Source of the DNA: Bradyrhizobium sp. AT1 | GTDB taxonomy: Bacteria > Pseudomonadota > Alphaproteobacteria > Rhizobiales > Xanthobacteraceae | Reading direction: 5' to 3' | Assembly: GCF_001590795.1 (NCBI RefSeq) | Contig: NZ_JXDL01000001.1 | Span: 5,434,256 to 5,498,255, forward strand | Length of the DNA: 64,000 nucleotides | Part shown: piece by piece, positions 44,406 to 54,249 of the stretch | Numbering within the stretch: position 1 is the stretch's first letter | Layout of the letters: the number at the start of each line of letters is the position of its first letter | The notes under the pieces: generated by a model | What the model saw: the letters and a program-made list of their open reading frames with translations, nothing else | Databases searched by the model: none | Told to the model about the DNA's origin: nothing | Program-made: the position numbers and the translations under genes

Positions 44406-45653
44406 ATGCTGGACGTGACTTCGACCCATGAGATCGCCGATGACGCCCGCGTGCGCGCCAATGTGGTGCGCCTCGCCGCAGCGCAGGCGCTGACGGGAGC
44501 CAACTCGGCCGTGATCTTCGCCACCGGCGCGATCGTCGGCGCCACGCTCGCGCCTGACATGTCGTTCGCGACCGTTCCGATCTCGATGTACGTGGTCGGG
44601 CTCGCAGCCGGCACGCTGCCGACCGGCGCGATCTCGCGCCGCTACGGCCGCCGCGTGGCCTTCGTCATCGGCACCGGCCTCGGCACGCTGACCGGCCTGC
44701 TCGGCTCGTTCGCGATCCTGCACGGCTCGTTCGCGCTGTTCTGCATCGCGACCTTCCTCGGCGGCCTCTATGGCTCCGTGGCGCAGTCCTATCGCTTCGC
44801 TGCCGCCGACGGCGCCAGCGCAGCTTACCGGCCCAAGGCCGTGTCCTGGGTGATGGCGGGTGGCGTGTTCGCCGGCGTGCTCGGTCCGCAGCTCGTACAA
44901 TGGACCATGGACGTCTGGCAGCCCTATCTGTTCGCCTTCAGCTTCCTGGTGCAGGCGGCGGTGGCGCTGATCGCCATGGGCATCGTCGCCGGCGTCGATA
45001 TGCCAAAACCCGCGCCGGCCGATCTGCATGGCGGCCGGCCGCTGTTCGCCATCGTGACGCAGCCGCGCTTCATCGCGGCGGCGCTGTGCGGCGTCATCTC
45101 CTATCCCATGATGAACCTGGTGATGACCTCGGCGCCGCTCGCCATGAAGATGTGCGGCCTGTCCGTCTCCGATTCCAATTTCGGCATTCAATGGCACATC
45201 GTCGCGATGTACGGGCCGAGCTTCTTCACCGGCGCGCTGATCGCCCGCTTCGGTGCCCCGAAGATCGTGGCGGCCGGCCTGCTGCTCGAAGCCGGCGCCG
45301 CCGGCATCGGCCTCTCGGGCCTCACCGCGATGCATTTCTGGGCCACGCTGGTCGTGCTCGGCGTGGGCTGGAATTTCTCCTTCATCGGCGCCTCCGCGCT
45401 GGTGCTGGAGACGCACCGCCCGCAGGAGCGCAACAAGGTTCAGGCCTTCAACGATTTTCTGGTGTTCGGCATGATGGCGATCGGCTCGTTCTCCTCGGGG
45501 CAATTGCTCGCCAATTACGGCTGGTCGGCGGTGAATTTGGTGGTGTTCCCGCCGGTCGTTCTCGGCCTCATCGTGCTCTCGCTCGTCTCGTATGCCCGCC
45601 GCCGTAGGGCGCGACTGGAGGCTGTGATGGGTGAGTTCCCGGACGCGGTCTGA
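44406..45653 (+). CDS. MFS transporter
   Basis: 415 residues, about 12 membrane helices. MFS A-motif-like loop ISRRYGRRVAFVIG after TM2 (about residues 76-90). The ATG at 44406 is the best start. An in-frame reading 38 codons longer lacks a ribosome site. No neighbouring enzyme suggests a substrate. It precedes another MFS gene in the same direction, 121 bases away. Confidence 0.87.
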   Translation: MLDVTSTHEIADDARVRANVVRLAAAQALTGANSAVIFATGAIVGATLAPDMSFATVPISMYVVGLAAGTLPTGAISRRYGRRVAFVIGTGLGTLTGLLGSFAILHGSFALFCIATFLGGLYGSVAQSYRFAAADGASAAYRPKAVSWVMAGGVFAGVLGPQLVQWTMDVWQPYLFAFSFLVQAAVALIAMGIVAGVDMPKPAPADLHGGRPLFAIVTQPRFIAAALCGVISYPMMNLVMTSAPLAMKMCGLSVSDSNFGIQWHIVAMYGPSFFTGALIARFGAPKIVAAGLLLEAGAAGIGLSGLTAMHFWATLVVLGVGWNFSFIGASALVLETHRPQERNKVQAFNDFLVFGMMAIGSFSSGQLLANYGWSAVNLVVFPPVVLGLIVLSLVSYARRRRARLEAVMGEFPDAV

Positions 45654-45774
45654 TTGGCGGGAGGCTGTCAGCAGCGTTGATGCTTCGATCGCTGTCGAAG
45701 TGATTTTCTGGTCCCGCACCGTTACATGATGCTCATCATGAACCCGGCGTGGGGACAGCGAAGGAAAAGCGCGA

Positions 45775-47013
45775 ATGCTCGACAATCCCCGGCAAGACGC
45801 TCGCATCGACGAATCCTCCCTTCGCTACGAAGGCTGGCGCATCGTCGCCGTCTGCTTCCTGCTCGCGACCTTCGGCTGGGGGCTCGGCTTCTACGGCCAG
45901 AGCGTCTATGTCGCCGAGCTGCAGCGCGCGCGGGGCTGGCCCACCACGCTGATCTCCGCAGGCACGACGTTTTTCTACCTGTTCGGCGCGCTGCTCGTCG
46001 TGTTCGTCGGCGAGGCCGTGCGCAAATACGGCCCGCGGCTTTGTCTCGTCGCCGGCACGCTGGCAATGGCGGCAGCCGGCGTCGCGATCGGCGCGGTGCG
46101 CGAACCCTGGCAGCTCTATCTCGCCAACGCCGTGCTCGCCTTCGGCTGGGCCGGCACCAGCCTTGCCATGATCACCAACACCATCAGCCTGTGGTTCGAC
46201 CACAAGCGCGGCATGGCGATCAGCCTCGCGCTCAACGGCGCCAGCTTCGGCGGCATCGTCGGCGTGCCATTGCTGGTGACCTTGATCGGCCACGTCGGCT
46301 TTGCCAGTGCGATGTACATCGCGGCCGGCGCCATGCTGGTGTTGCTGCTGCCGGTGATCCTGCTCGTGGTCGGCCGGCCGCCGGCCCACCACGGCTGGCA
46401 CGCGGCGACGAAGGCGAAGCCGCAATCGTCGACGCAGATCCGCGCCTGGGCGCTGCGCGACGTCGGCTTCCTCACCGTGACGATTGCGTTCGCACTGGTG
46501 TTGTTCGCCCAGGTCGGCTTCATCGTGCATTTGATCTCGTTCCTCGATCCCGTGATCGGCCGCGAGCGCGCCGCCGTCGCGGTCGCGGTGTTGACCGCGA
46601 TGGCGGTGGTCGGCCGCGTGCTGTTCTCGCTGGTGATCGACCGTCTCAACCAGCGCCTCGCATCCGCGCTGTCGTTCCTCAGCCAGGCCGCCGCGCTGCT
46701 CGTCGTCATCAACCTGCACAATGATTACGTGCTGATCGCGGCTTGCGCATTGTTCGGCTTCTCGGTCGGCAATCTCATCACGCTGCCGTCGCTGATCGTG
46801 CAGCAGGAGTTCGACAGCAGCTCATTCGGCGTGCTGATCAGCCTGAACACCGCGATCAATCAGGTCACCTACGCGTTCGGTCCCGGCGTGGTCGGCGCCT
46901 TGCGCGACTGGTCCGGCGGCTATTCGCTGCCATTCTATCTCTGCATCGCGCTGGAGCTGGCGGCCGCCGCGCTGATCATGGTCCGAGGAAACAGGTCTCG
47001 TAGGGCGGATTAG
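45775..47013 (+). CDS. MFS transporter (OFA/monocarboxylate-like)
   Basis: 412 residues, about 12 membrane helices. The start WRIVAVCFLLATFGWGLGFYGQSVYVAEL and the sequence FDHKRGMAISLALNGASFGGIV before TM5 resemble the oxalate/formate antiporter and monocarboxylate groups of MFS. GGAAAAGCGCG precedes the ATG. Its last five codons (SRRAD) fall inside a palindromic repeat, which means the repeat has supplied the stop codon. Confidence 0.88.
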   Translation: MLDNPRQDARIDESSLRYEGWRIVAVCFLLATFGWGLGFYGQSVYVAELQRARGWPTTLISAGTTFFYLFGALLVVFVGEAVRKYGPRLCLVAGTLAMAAAGVAIGAVREPWQLYLANAVLAFGWAGTSLAMITNTISLWFDHKRGMAISLALNGASFGGIVGVPLLVTLIGHVGFASAMYIAAGAMLVLLLPVILLVVGRPPAHHGWHAATKAKPQSSTQIRAWALRDVGFLTVTIAFALVLFAQVGFIVHLISFLDPVIGRERAAVAVAVLTAMAVVGRVLFSLVIDRLNQRLASALSFLSQAAALLVVINLHNDYVLIAACALFGFSVGNLITLPSLIVQQEFDSSSFGVLISLNTAINQVTYAFGPGVVGALRDWSGGYSLPFYLCIALELAAAALIMVRGNRSRRAD

Positions 47014-47087
47014 CGGAGTGTAATCCGCCGCCTTGCAGCGCGTGAGGAACGAAGTTGGCGGATTACGCTCCGCGAATCCGCCCTACG
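46999..47087. repeat. Palindromic repeat, family C copy 3, overlapping a gene 3' end
   Basis: Ends CGTAGGGCGGATTAGCGGAG and CTCCGCGAATCCGCCCTACG pair, and inner GGATTA/TAATCC units form small hairpins. The element begins 15 bases inside the MFS coding sequence and fills the convergent gap to the VOC gene. Confidence 0.83.
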
Positions 47088-47090
47088 GCA

Positions 47091-47585
47091 TCACGCCTCC
47101 CGCGCCGTCAACAACCGCTCCACATCCAGCCGCTTGGTGAACATCGCCAGCTTGCCGTCCGCCCCGAACGGCCATTGCTCCCTGGGCTTGTCCCAATACA
47201 GCTCGACGCCGTTCTGATCCGGGTCGCGCAGATACAGCGCCTCGCTGACGCCGTGGTCGCTGGCGCCGTCCAGCGCGATGCCCGCCGTCAGCACACGGTG
47301 CAGCGCATCCGCCAGCGCTGCGCGCGTCGGATAAAGGATGGCGGTGTGATAGAGCCCCGTCGTTCCTGGCGGCGGCGGCGAGCCGCCTTTGCTCTCCCAG
47401 GTGTTGAGCCCGATGTGGTGATGATAGCCGCCGGCCGAGATGAAGGCTGCGCCAGATCCCATCTTCTGCATCAGCTCGAAGCCGAGCACGCCGCAATAGA
47501 AGCCGAGCGCACGATCGAGATCGGCGACCTTGAGGTGAACGTGGCCGATCTTCGTGCCGGCGGCGACGGCTGGGCTTTGCGACAT
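47091..47585 (-). CDS. VOC-family protein (glyoxalase/extradiol dioxygenase-like)
   Basis: 164 residues, with two beta-alpha-beta-beta-beta modules of the vicinal oxygen chelate fold. Candidate metal ligands are the first histidine of GHVHLKVADLD, the histidine of GLYHTAILYP and the glutamate of NGVELYWD, in the standard order. Members include dioxygenases and glyoxalases. HHHIGLNTWESKG resembles catechol-2,3-dioxygenase-like proteins such as CatE, but substrate cannot be assigned. Isolated gene, converging with an MFS transporter. Confidence 0.85.
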   Translation of the reverse strand: MSQSPAVAAGTKIGHVHLKVADLDRALGFYCGVLGFELMQKMGSGAAFISAGGYHHHIGLNTWESKGGSPPPPGTTGLYHTAILYPTRAALADALHRVLTAGIALDGASDHGVSEALYLRDPDQNGVELYWDKPREQWPFGADGKLAMFTKRLDVERLLTAREA

Positions 47586-47664
47586 GTGAATGCTCCGTTG
47601 ATGAACTCCACATAGGGTGGACCTCGGGACACTGCTATTGGCCTATCCTGAAACCCAGCGTTTC

Positions 47665-47686
47665 CTGATGCGCAATTGCGCATCAG
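47665..47686. promoter_or_regulatory. Perfect 22-base palindrome
   Basis: Half-site CTGATGCGCAA followed by its exact complement, centred at 47675/47676. It lies upstream of the VOC gene and at the 3' end of the carboxymuconolactone decarboxylase-family gene. The core GCGCAATTGCGC is the same as in both arms of the repeat at 36371-36536. Operator or mobile-repeat remnant. Confidence 0.45.
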
Positions 47687-47695
47687 CATCGGCAA

Positions 47696-48241
47696 TCAAG
47701 CCAGCTCCTTCTCCTCGCCCTCGGGCAGCTCGAACTCGAACGTGTTCAGCGTCATCGACACCATCGTGTAATAGCCGCACAGCCCGATCACCTCGACGAC
47801 GCCGCGCTCGCCGAGCAATGTCACCGCCGCGTCGTAGAGTCCCTTCTCGACGCCATGGCCCTCATGCAGCGACTTGGCGAGATCGTAGACCATCTTGCCC
47901 TTGGGATCGTCGAAGTCCGGCGTGCGGCGGTCGCGAATGGCGTCGATGATGGCAGGGTCCATGCCGCCCGCGAGCGCGAGGCGCTTGTGCGCGTACCATT
48001 CGTAGTGCGCGGTCCAGTGCCGCGCCGTCACCAGGATCGCGATCTCCGAGAGCTTGGCCGGGAAGATCGTGTCGTAGCGCAAGACCTCGCCGAGCCGCGT
48101 CGCGTGGCGGGCCATGTCGGGACTGTTCAGCCAGGCCATCATCGGCGCCGGCGGTTTGCCGCGCTTGCCGGCAATCGACTCGTCATAGGTCTGCCGCTGG
48201 CTCTCGCTCATTTCGCCAGGCGAAAGAAGTTTCAGGCGCAT
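47696..48241 (-). CDS. Carboxymuconolactone decarboxylase (CMD)-family protein
   Basis: 181 residues, all-helical CMD/AhpD fold with the core KLSEIAILVTARHWTAHYEWYAHKR near residues 70-95. The AhpD redox pair CxxC is absent at the catalytic helix, so peroxidase activity of AhpD type is unlikely. Members act as decarboxylases or uncharacterised. ATG at 48241 with GGAGG 8 bases upstream. An in-frame ATG 15 bases earlier overlaps that site. Divergent from an acyl-CoA dehydrogenase pair, possibly sharing control. Confidence 0.85.
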   Translation of the reverse strand: MRLKLLSPGEMSESQRQTYDESIAGKRGKPPAPMMAWLNSPDMARHATRLGEVLRYDTIFPAKLSEIAILVTARHWTAHYEWYAHKRLALAGGMDPAIIDAIRDRRTPDFDDPKGKMVYDLAKSLHEGHGVEKGLYDAAVTLLGERGVVEVIGLCGYYTMVSMTLNTFEFELPEGEEKELA

Positions 48242-48379
48242 GGTCGTTTCCTCCATGTTTTCAAGCACTCTGTTGACGCGACTATAGCCGAATGCGCCCG
48301 CGCGGAAGTGGTTGAATTCCGCGAGGGCTTGGCCCAGAGTCGCGCCCAACAAGCCGATTTCGATTGATGGAAACGACCA

Positions 48380-49594
<1,215 letters not shown>

Positions 49595-49612
49595 GCCGCA
49601 CTCTCACCACCC

Positions 49613-49718
49613 GTCATTCCGGGGCGCGACGAAGTCGCGAGCCCGGAATCCATCAGGCCGCATTCTCTGCTGTGAAATGGATTCCGGGCCTGCGCCTTAC
49701 GGCGCATCCCGGAATGAC
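49613..49718. repeat. Palindromic intergenic repeat, family B copy 2
   Basis: Ends GTCATTCCGGGGCG and CATCCCGGAATGAC, with internal GAGCCCGGAATCCAT / ATGGATTCCGGGC. The same family as 2583-2687, again lying between two acyl-CoA dehydrogenase genes. Confidence 0.85.
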
Positions 49719-49751
49719 GAACCAAAAAGATCTCTCATCGGAAACACGCCC

Positions 49752-50891
49752 ATGGCCCTCGTCCTCACCGAAGAACAATCGATGCTCCGCGACAGCGCGC
49801 GCGGGCTGATCAGCGACAAGGCGCCGGTGTCGCATCTGCGGCATCTGCGCGACAGCAAGGATCCCACCGGCTACTCGAAAGAACTGTGGCATTCCTTCGC
49901 CGAGATGGGCTTTGCCGGCCTGCTGGTGCCGGAAGAGTTCGGCGGCAGCGGGCTCGGCTATGTCGAGGCCGGCGTCGTGATGGAGGAGATCGGCCGCACC
50001 TTGATGCCGTCGCCCTTCCTCGCGACGTCAGTGGTCGCGGCTTCCGCGCTGAACCGCGGCGGCAATGCCGCGCAGAAGTCGGAATATCTGCCGAAGATTT
50101 CGAACGGCTCGCTGCTCGCGACGCTGGCGATCGACGAGGGCGCCAAGCATCGCCCGCTGCAGACCAGCTTGCAGGCCGTACGCGCCGGCAACGGCTTCAA
50201 GCTTTCCGGCGCCAAGGCGCTGGTGGTCGACGGCCACGTCGCCGATCTCGTGATCGTTGCCGCGCGCACCGCAGGTGCCGCCGGGGAGCGTGACGGCTTG
50301 ACCCTGTTCCTCGTGAACCCCAAGGCCAAGGGCGTTGCGATCGAGCGCACCATCATGGTCGATGCGCACAATGCGGCGCGGATCGAATTCGCCAATGTCG
50401 AGGTCAACGCCGACAGCGTGCTCGGCGAGGTCGATCAGGCAGCAAGCCTGCTCGACGGCGTGCTGGACATCGGCCGCGGCGCGGTCGCCGCCGAGATGGT
50501 CGGCCTCAGCGATGAGGTCTTCAATCGCACCGTCGAGTACCTCAAGAGCAGAAAGCAGTTCGGCAAGCTGATCGGCGAATTCCAGGCCCTGCAGCACCGC
50601 GCCGCCGAGCTCTATGTCGACATCGAGATCACCCGCGCCGCCACCATGAAAGCGCTGCAGGCCCTCGACGCCGATGTCGCCAAGGCGACCTCAGCCGTCG
50701 CCGTCGCCAAGGCGCGCGCCGGTACCACCGCGACGCGCGCGGTGCAGGAAGGCGTGCAGATGCACGGCGGCATGGGCATGACCGACCAGTTCGACATCGG
50801 CTTCTTCATGAAGCGCGCCAGGGTCTGCGAGGAGCTGTTCGGCGATGCGAACTACCACACCGAGCAGCTGGCGCGGTCGCGCGGGTATTGA
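49752..50891 (+). CDS. Acyl-CoA dehydrogenase partner subunit
   Basis: 379 residues. N-terminal domain EEQSMLRDSARGLI, a degenerate middle domain lacking the usual SEP-G-GSD motif, and a C-terminal region with MHGGMGMTDQFDIGFFMKRA but no glutamate-glycine-threonine loop. The weakly conserved FAD and catalytic sites suggest a structural partner of the upstream dehydrogenase in an alpha/beta complex (inference from known paired families). The start is ATG 49752. In-frame sequence before it is repeat DNA. Confidence 0.9.
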   Translation: MALVLTEEQSMLRDSARGLISDKAPVSHLRHLRDSKDPTGYSKELWHSFAEMGFAGLLVPEEFGGSGLGYVEAGVVMEEIGRTLMPSPFLATSVVAASALNRGGNAAQKSEYLPKISNGSLLATLAIDEGAKHRPLQTSLQAVRAGNGFKLSGAKALVVDGHVADLVIVAARTAGAAGERDGLTLFLVNPKAKGVAIERTIMVDAHNAARIEFANVEVNADSVLGEVDQAASLLDGVLDIGRGAVAAEMVGLSDEVFNRTVEYLKSRKQFGKLIGEFQALQHRAAELYVDIEITRAATMKALQALDADVAKATSAVAVAKARAGTTATRAVQEGVQMHGGMGMTDQFDIGFFMKRARVCEELFGDANYHTEQLARSRGY

Positions 50892-50929
50892 GGCGACAGT
50901 CCAGGGCACGATAGTGCCGCACCCCAGGT

Positions 50930-51069
50930 GTCGTCCCGGCGAACGCCGGGACCCATAATCCCAGGGAGTAGTTTGGCGAAGGCTCGCAGTTAAAGAGCTT
51001 CGCGCGGTACTGTCACCTGCGCTGATCGATAGATCACGCGGTATGGGTCCCGGCGTTCGCCGGGACGAC
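50930..51069. repeat. Palindromic intergenic repeat, family A copy 7
   Basis: Arms as in copy 1 (tip GGCGAACGCC in both), with the core CCCCAGGGAGTAGTTTGGCG ... GATCACGCGGTATGGG. It lies in the convergent gap between the dehydrogenase partner and the amino-acid binding protein. Confidence 0.87.
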
Positions 51070-51090
51070 AGCAGAGAGAGCCGCTTTACC

Positions 51091-52131
51091 TTACCTCATC
51101 GGCGGCGCGTACTGCACGCCGCCGGCGTTCCAGAGCTGGTTCATGCCGCGCGGGATCTTCAGCTTGGACTTCTCGCCGATGTTGCGCTCGTACATCTCGC
51201 CGTAATTGCCGACGTGGCGGATGATGCGGACGACCCAGTCCTTGGTCAGCCCGAGCTGCTCGCCGTAATTGCCCTCGGTGCCGACGAGGCGCATCACTTC
51301 CGGCTTCTTCGACTTCAGCGCCTCGTCGATGTTCTCCGAGGTGACGCCCAGCTCCTCGGCATTGATCATCGCGTACAGCGTCCACTTCACGATCATCATC
51401 CAGTCGTCGTCGCGCTGGCGCACCACGGGGGCGAGCGGCTCCTTGGAGATCATGTCCGGCAGGATCATGTGGTCGCCGGGCTTGGTCAGGTTCAGCCGGA
51501 GCGCGTAGAGCTGCGAGACGTCGGCGGAGAAGGTGTCGCACTTGCCGGTGTCGTAGGCCTTCACCACGTCGGCGAGGTTGTCGAACTTCACCTCGTCGTA
51601 CTTCATGTTGTTGGCCTTGAAGTAGTCGGCGACGTTGAGCGCCGTCGTGGTGTTGGCCTGGACGCAGACCTTGCTGCCGTCGAGGTCCAGCGACGTCTCC
51701 TTGTTGCGCGACCGCGGCAGCATGAAGCCGGCGCCGTCGTAGTAGGCGACCGCGGGGAAGTAGAGGTCGTAATCGAGCTCGCGCGCCATGCTCCAGGTCG
51801 AGTTGCGCGAGAGGATGTCCACCTTGCGGCTCTGCAGTTCCTTGAAGCGTTCGCTGGCATCGAGCGGGATGAACTTCGCCTTGCCGGGGTCGTTGAAGAT
51901 CGCCGCCGCCACCGCGCGGCAGAAATCGACGTCGAAGCCGCTCCAGTTCTTGTTGTCCTCGGAGTACGAGAAGCCCGGCAGGCCCTTGTTGACGCCGCAC
52001 AGCACCTCGCCGCGGCGCACGGTGCGCTTCAGCGTGCGGGTGTCGTAGAACTCGTAGATGATGGCCAGAACGGCGACCAGCACGGCGACAGCGAGCCCGA
52101 TCAGCAGGCCGCCACGAAAACTGCGCATCAT
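51091..52131 (-). CDS. General L-amino-acid ABC transporter binding protein (AapJ-like), orphan
   Basis: 346 residues. The N-terminus MMRSFRGGLLIGLAVAVLVAVLAIIYEFYD is a long hydrophobic segment with no clear cleavage site, so it may be an uncleaved anchor. The receptor domain shows LCGVNKGLPGFSYSEDNKNWSGFDVDFCRAVAAAI (binding loop of the AapJ family), KVDILSRNSTWSM and KCDTFSADVSQLYALR. No permease or ATPase is near. It probably feeds a shared amino-acid transporter or acts as a sensor. Confidence 0.9.
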   Translation of the reverse strand: MMRSFRGGLLIGLAVAVLVAVLAIIYEFYDTRTLKRTVRRGEVLCGVNKGLPGFSYSEDNKNWSGFDVDFCRAVAAAIFNDPGKAKFIPLDASERFKELQSRKVDILSRNSTWSMARELDYDLYFPAVAYYDGAGFMLPRSRNKETSLDLDGSKVCVQANTTTALNVADYFKANNMKYDEVKFDNLADVVKAYDTGKCDTFSADVSQLYALRLNLTKPGDHMILPDMISKEPLAPVVRQRDDDWMMIVKWTLYAMINAEELGVTSENIDEALKSKKPEVMRLVGTEGNYGEQLGLTKDWVVRIIRHVGNYGEMYERNIGEKSKLKIPRGMNQLWNAGGVQYAPPMR

Positions 52132-52214
52132 GTTGCTCTCTCGAAAAATCGGGAAAAGGAATTGGGAGGAGGGTGCGGAGCATGATCCCCGGGGATCATG
52201 CTCCAGCGACAGCC

Positions 52215-52808
52215 TTACAGTTCAGGCTTCTGACGGATGACGACCTTGGTGCCGACGGGCACGCGGTCGTAGAGATCGGCGACGTCGTTGTTGACGAGGC
52301 GGAAGCAGCCCGAGGACACCTTGGTGCCGATCGTGTCAGGGCGGTTGGTGCCGTGGATGCGGTAGACCGTGGTGCCCAGATACATGGCGCGGGCCCCGAG
52401 CGGATTGCCGGGGCCGCCGGCCATGAAGCGCGGCAGATAGGGCTGGCGCTGGATCATCTCCGGCGGCGGCGTCCAATCCGGCCATTCCTTCTTGTTGGTG
52501 ATGGTCACCAGCCCCTGCCATTGGAAGCCGTCGCGGCCGACGCCGATGCCGTAGCGGATCGCGCGCCCGCCGGGCTGAACCAGATAGAGGTGACGCTCGG
52601 CGGTCGAGACGATGATCGTGCCCGGCGGTTCGGTGGTGCGGAAATAGACCACCTGCTTCTGCCATTCCGGCTCGAGCTGGTAGGCGTCGTCAGCGACCAG
52701 GCCGGGCTCGTCGCCGCGGTCAGGCTGCTGGGCGGAGGCCTGCGGGGCGGACAGAATGAGCCCCACCGCAGCCATGAACATCCCGGTCAGGCGACGAAAA
52801 TCCGTCAT
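52215..52808 (-). CDS. L,D-transpeptidase (YkuD-fold)
   Basis: 197 residues. Signal peptide to about residue 27. The catalytic signature of the ErfK/YbiS family is complete: IHGTNRPDTIG followed by SSGCFRLVNNDV (cysteine near residue 167). Forms 3-3 peptidoglycan crosslinks or attaches envelope proteins in the periplasm. ATG with GGGAGAGC upstream. It lies downstream of a 366-base intergenic region containing repeat DNA. Confidence 0.93.
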   Translation of the reverse strand: MTDFRRLTGMFMAAVGLILSAPQASAQQPDRGDEPGLVADDAYQLEPEWQKQVVYFRTTEPPGTIIVSTAERHLYLVQPGGRAIRYGIGVGRDGFQWQGLVTITNKKEWPDWTPPPEMIQRQPYLPRFMAGGPGNPLGARAMYLGTTVYRIHGTNRPDTIGTKVSSGCFRLVNNDVADLYDRVPVGTKVVIRQKPEL

Positions 52809-52999
52809 CTCAAGCTCTCCCCGCTGCCACAGCGCAAATCATTCAGATCCATCAAACCTGAGGGGCAGGTTCATGGCAAGTTGATGGCGCGCCGCCCTGA
52901 TATGTCACGAGAATGCCTATGGTTTTTTAACGGTGCCGGGCAATGCCACAAACAGGGGATGGCGCGAAAAGCTTAGGTCGCGGCGGCAACGGTGCTGCG

Positions 53000-53130
53000 C
53001 TCCCGCCCCCGCTTGCGGGGGAGGGCCGGGGAGAGGGTTTCGCCTCCAGGGAGACTCCTCCAGAGGAGGCGCGCGGGACGATGCTTCGCATCGCCCGGAC
53101 GCGCCGACCTCTCCCGCAAGCGGGAGAGGC
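53000..53130. repeat. Palindromic intergenic repeat, family E
   Basis: CTCCCGCCCCCGCTTGCGGG at the left end pairs with CTCTCCCGCAAGCGGGAGAG at the right end. Internal hairpins CCTCCAGAGGAGG and CGATGCTTCGCATCG lie between. The rest of the 52809-53174 gap shows nothing recognisable. Confidence 0.75.
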
Positions 53131-53174
53131 GCAGACCGAGCCCGAGGTCATATCATCCGACCCAACTGGCAAAG

Positions 53175-54149
53175 TCAGATCTTGTTGCTCTCCGCCCCAA
53201 TCCCCAGCCGCCGCACGATCTCCGCCCCCACCGCGCGCGCCTCCACCCGCGAGCCGATCCGCGGGCTGCGAAACCTTCGCCCCGAATGCAGTCGAATCAC
53301 GACGATGCAATGCTCGTCCTCGGACCGGCCGCGACGCTCGACCGTGATAGTCTTCACGTCGGGTCCGGCGATGTGGTCGGCGCGCGGGCTGCCGTCGCCC
53401 CACAGGCGTTCGACACGGATATCGCTCTCGCGGATGATCCAGAAGGCGCCGGTCACGAGGTTGGCGTAGCGGTGCACGGCGAATGCGGCGAGCACGCCGA
53501 GCGGCAGCAGCAGGATGTCGACATGGCTCGGCGGCCATCCGCGCCACAGCTTGTAGGCGTAGGGCAGGGCGGACAACGAGACGGCGATCAGCGACACGAT
53601 CCGGATGTCCCGCGCGGAAAACGTCTCCAGCGGCTCGCCGAGCTGCATCTCGGGATTGCTGGCGTCGAGCGGATTAACGGGATCCTCGACATTGGGGACT
53701 TCGAACTGCGCCGCGATCCGGGCCACGGTGTCGCGAACATGGGTGACGTCGGAGATCGGCGGGGAGGTCAGGCGCTCCCCGGAAGCCAGCGTGAACACGA
53801 GCTGGAAACGGGCCTTCACGCGCTTGCTGCCGGGAACCTGTAGCGCCGTGATATCGTCTTTCGCGACGACCCGCGTGCGCAGCCTGCCGAACGGACTTTG
53901 CCGCCCGATCAGGATCTCGTTCGCCGTGATGATCCACACCACCGCCGGCGCGATCATGATGCCGACGACGAATCCCGCTCCCACCAGCAGCGCGACCACT
54001 GAGATGACGATCTCCAGCGTGTCGTGCGTGAACAGGCCCGGCGTGAAGCACAGCGCCACGGCCGCCGCGCAGCCGGCCACGATCAGCCGCTGCGCGATCG
54101 AGGAACCTTCACGAAGGCGAATGTCGGTGCTGGCGGTCGCGTCGTCCAT
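53175..54149 (-). CDS. Unknown membrane protein with two paired membrane-helix groups
   Basis: 324 residues from ATG 54149. An in-frame ATG at 54200 is also possible, and neither start has a good ribosome site. Not recognised. About four membrane segments: residues ~20-38, ~42-74 and a pair around 180-225. They alternate with two beta-rich soluble stretches, TRVVAKDDITALQVPGSKR and VKTITVERRGRSEDEHC, that resemble PH-like membrane-associated domains (weak). The duplicated pattern suggests an internal repeat. It overlaps no other gene and lies downstream of the thioredoxin-like gene on the same strand. Confidence 0.6.
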   Translation of the reverse strand: MDDATASTDIRLREGSSIAQRLIVAGCAAAVALCFTPGLFTHDTLEIVISVVALLVGAGFVVGIMIAPAVVWIITANEILIGRQSPFGRLRTRVVAKDDITALQVPGSKRVKARFQLVFTLASGERLTSPPISDVTHVRDTVARIAAQFEVPNVEDPVNPLDASNPEMQLGEPLETFSARDIRIVSLIAVSLSALPYAYKLWRGWPPSHVDILLLPLGVLAAFAVHRYANLVTGAFWIIRESDIRVERLWGDGSPRADHIAGPDVKTITVERRGRSEDEHCIVVIRLHSGRRFRSPRIGSRVEARAVGAEIVRRLGIGAESNKI

Positions 54150-54249
54150 TGCGGGCGGCTGATTTCGATGCCCGCGAAACTCCACGGACGGGTCCATGGA
54201 GTCAAGCAACAAGGGCGAGACCCGAGCCGGCCGCGATGTCCCTGCGTGC

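Noticed and set aside
52933..53547. Overlapping ORFs on both strands in the 53-kb repeat region
   Set aside because: They are produced by palindromic family E DNA and by the antisense of the unknown membrane protein.
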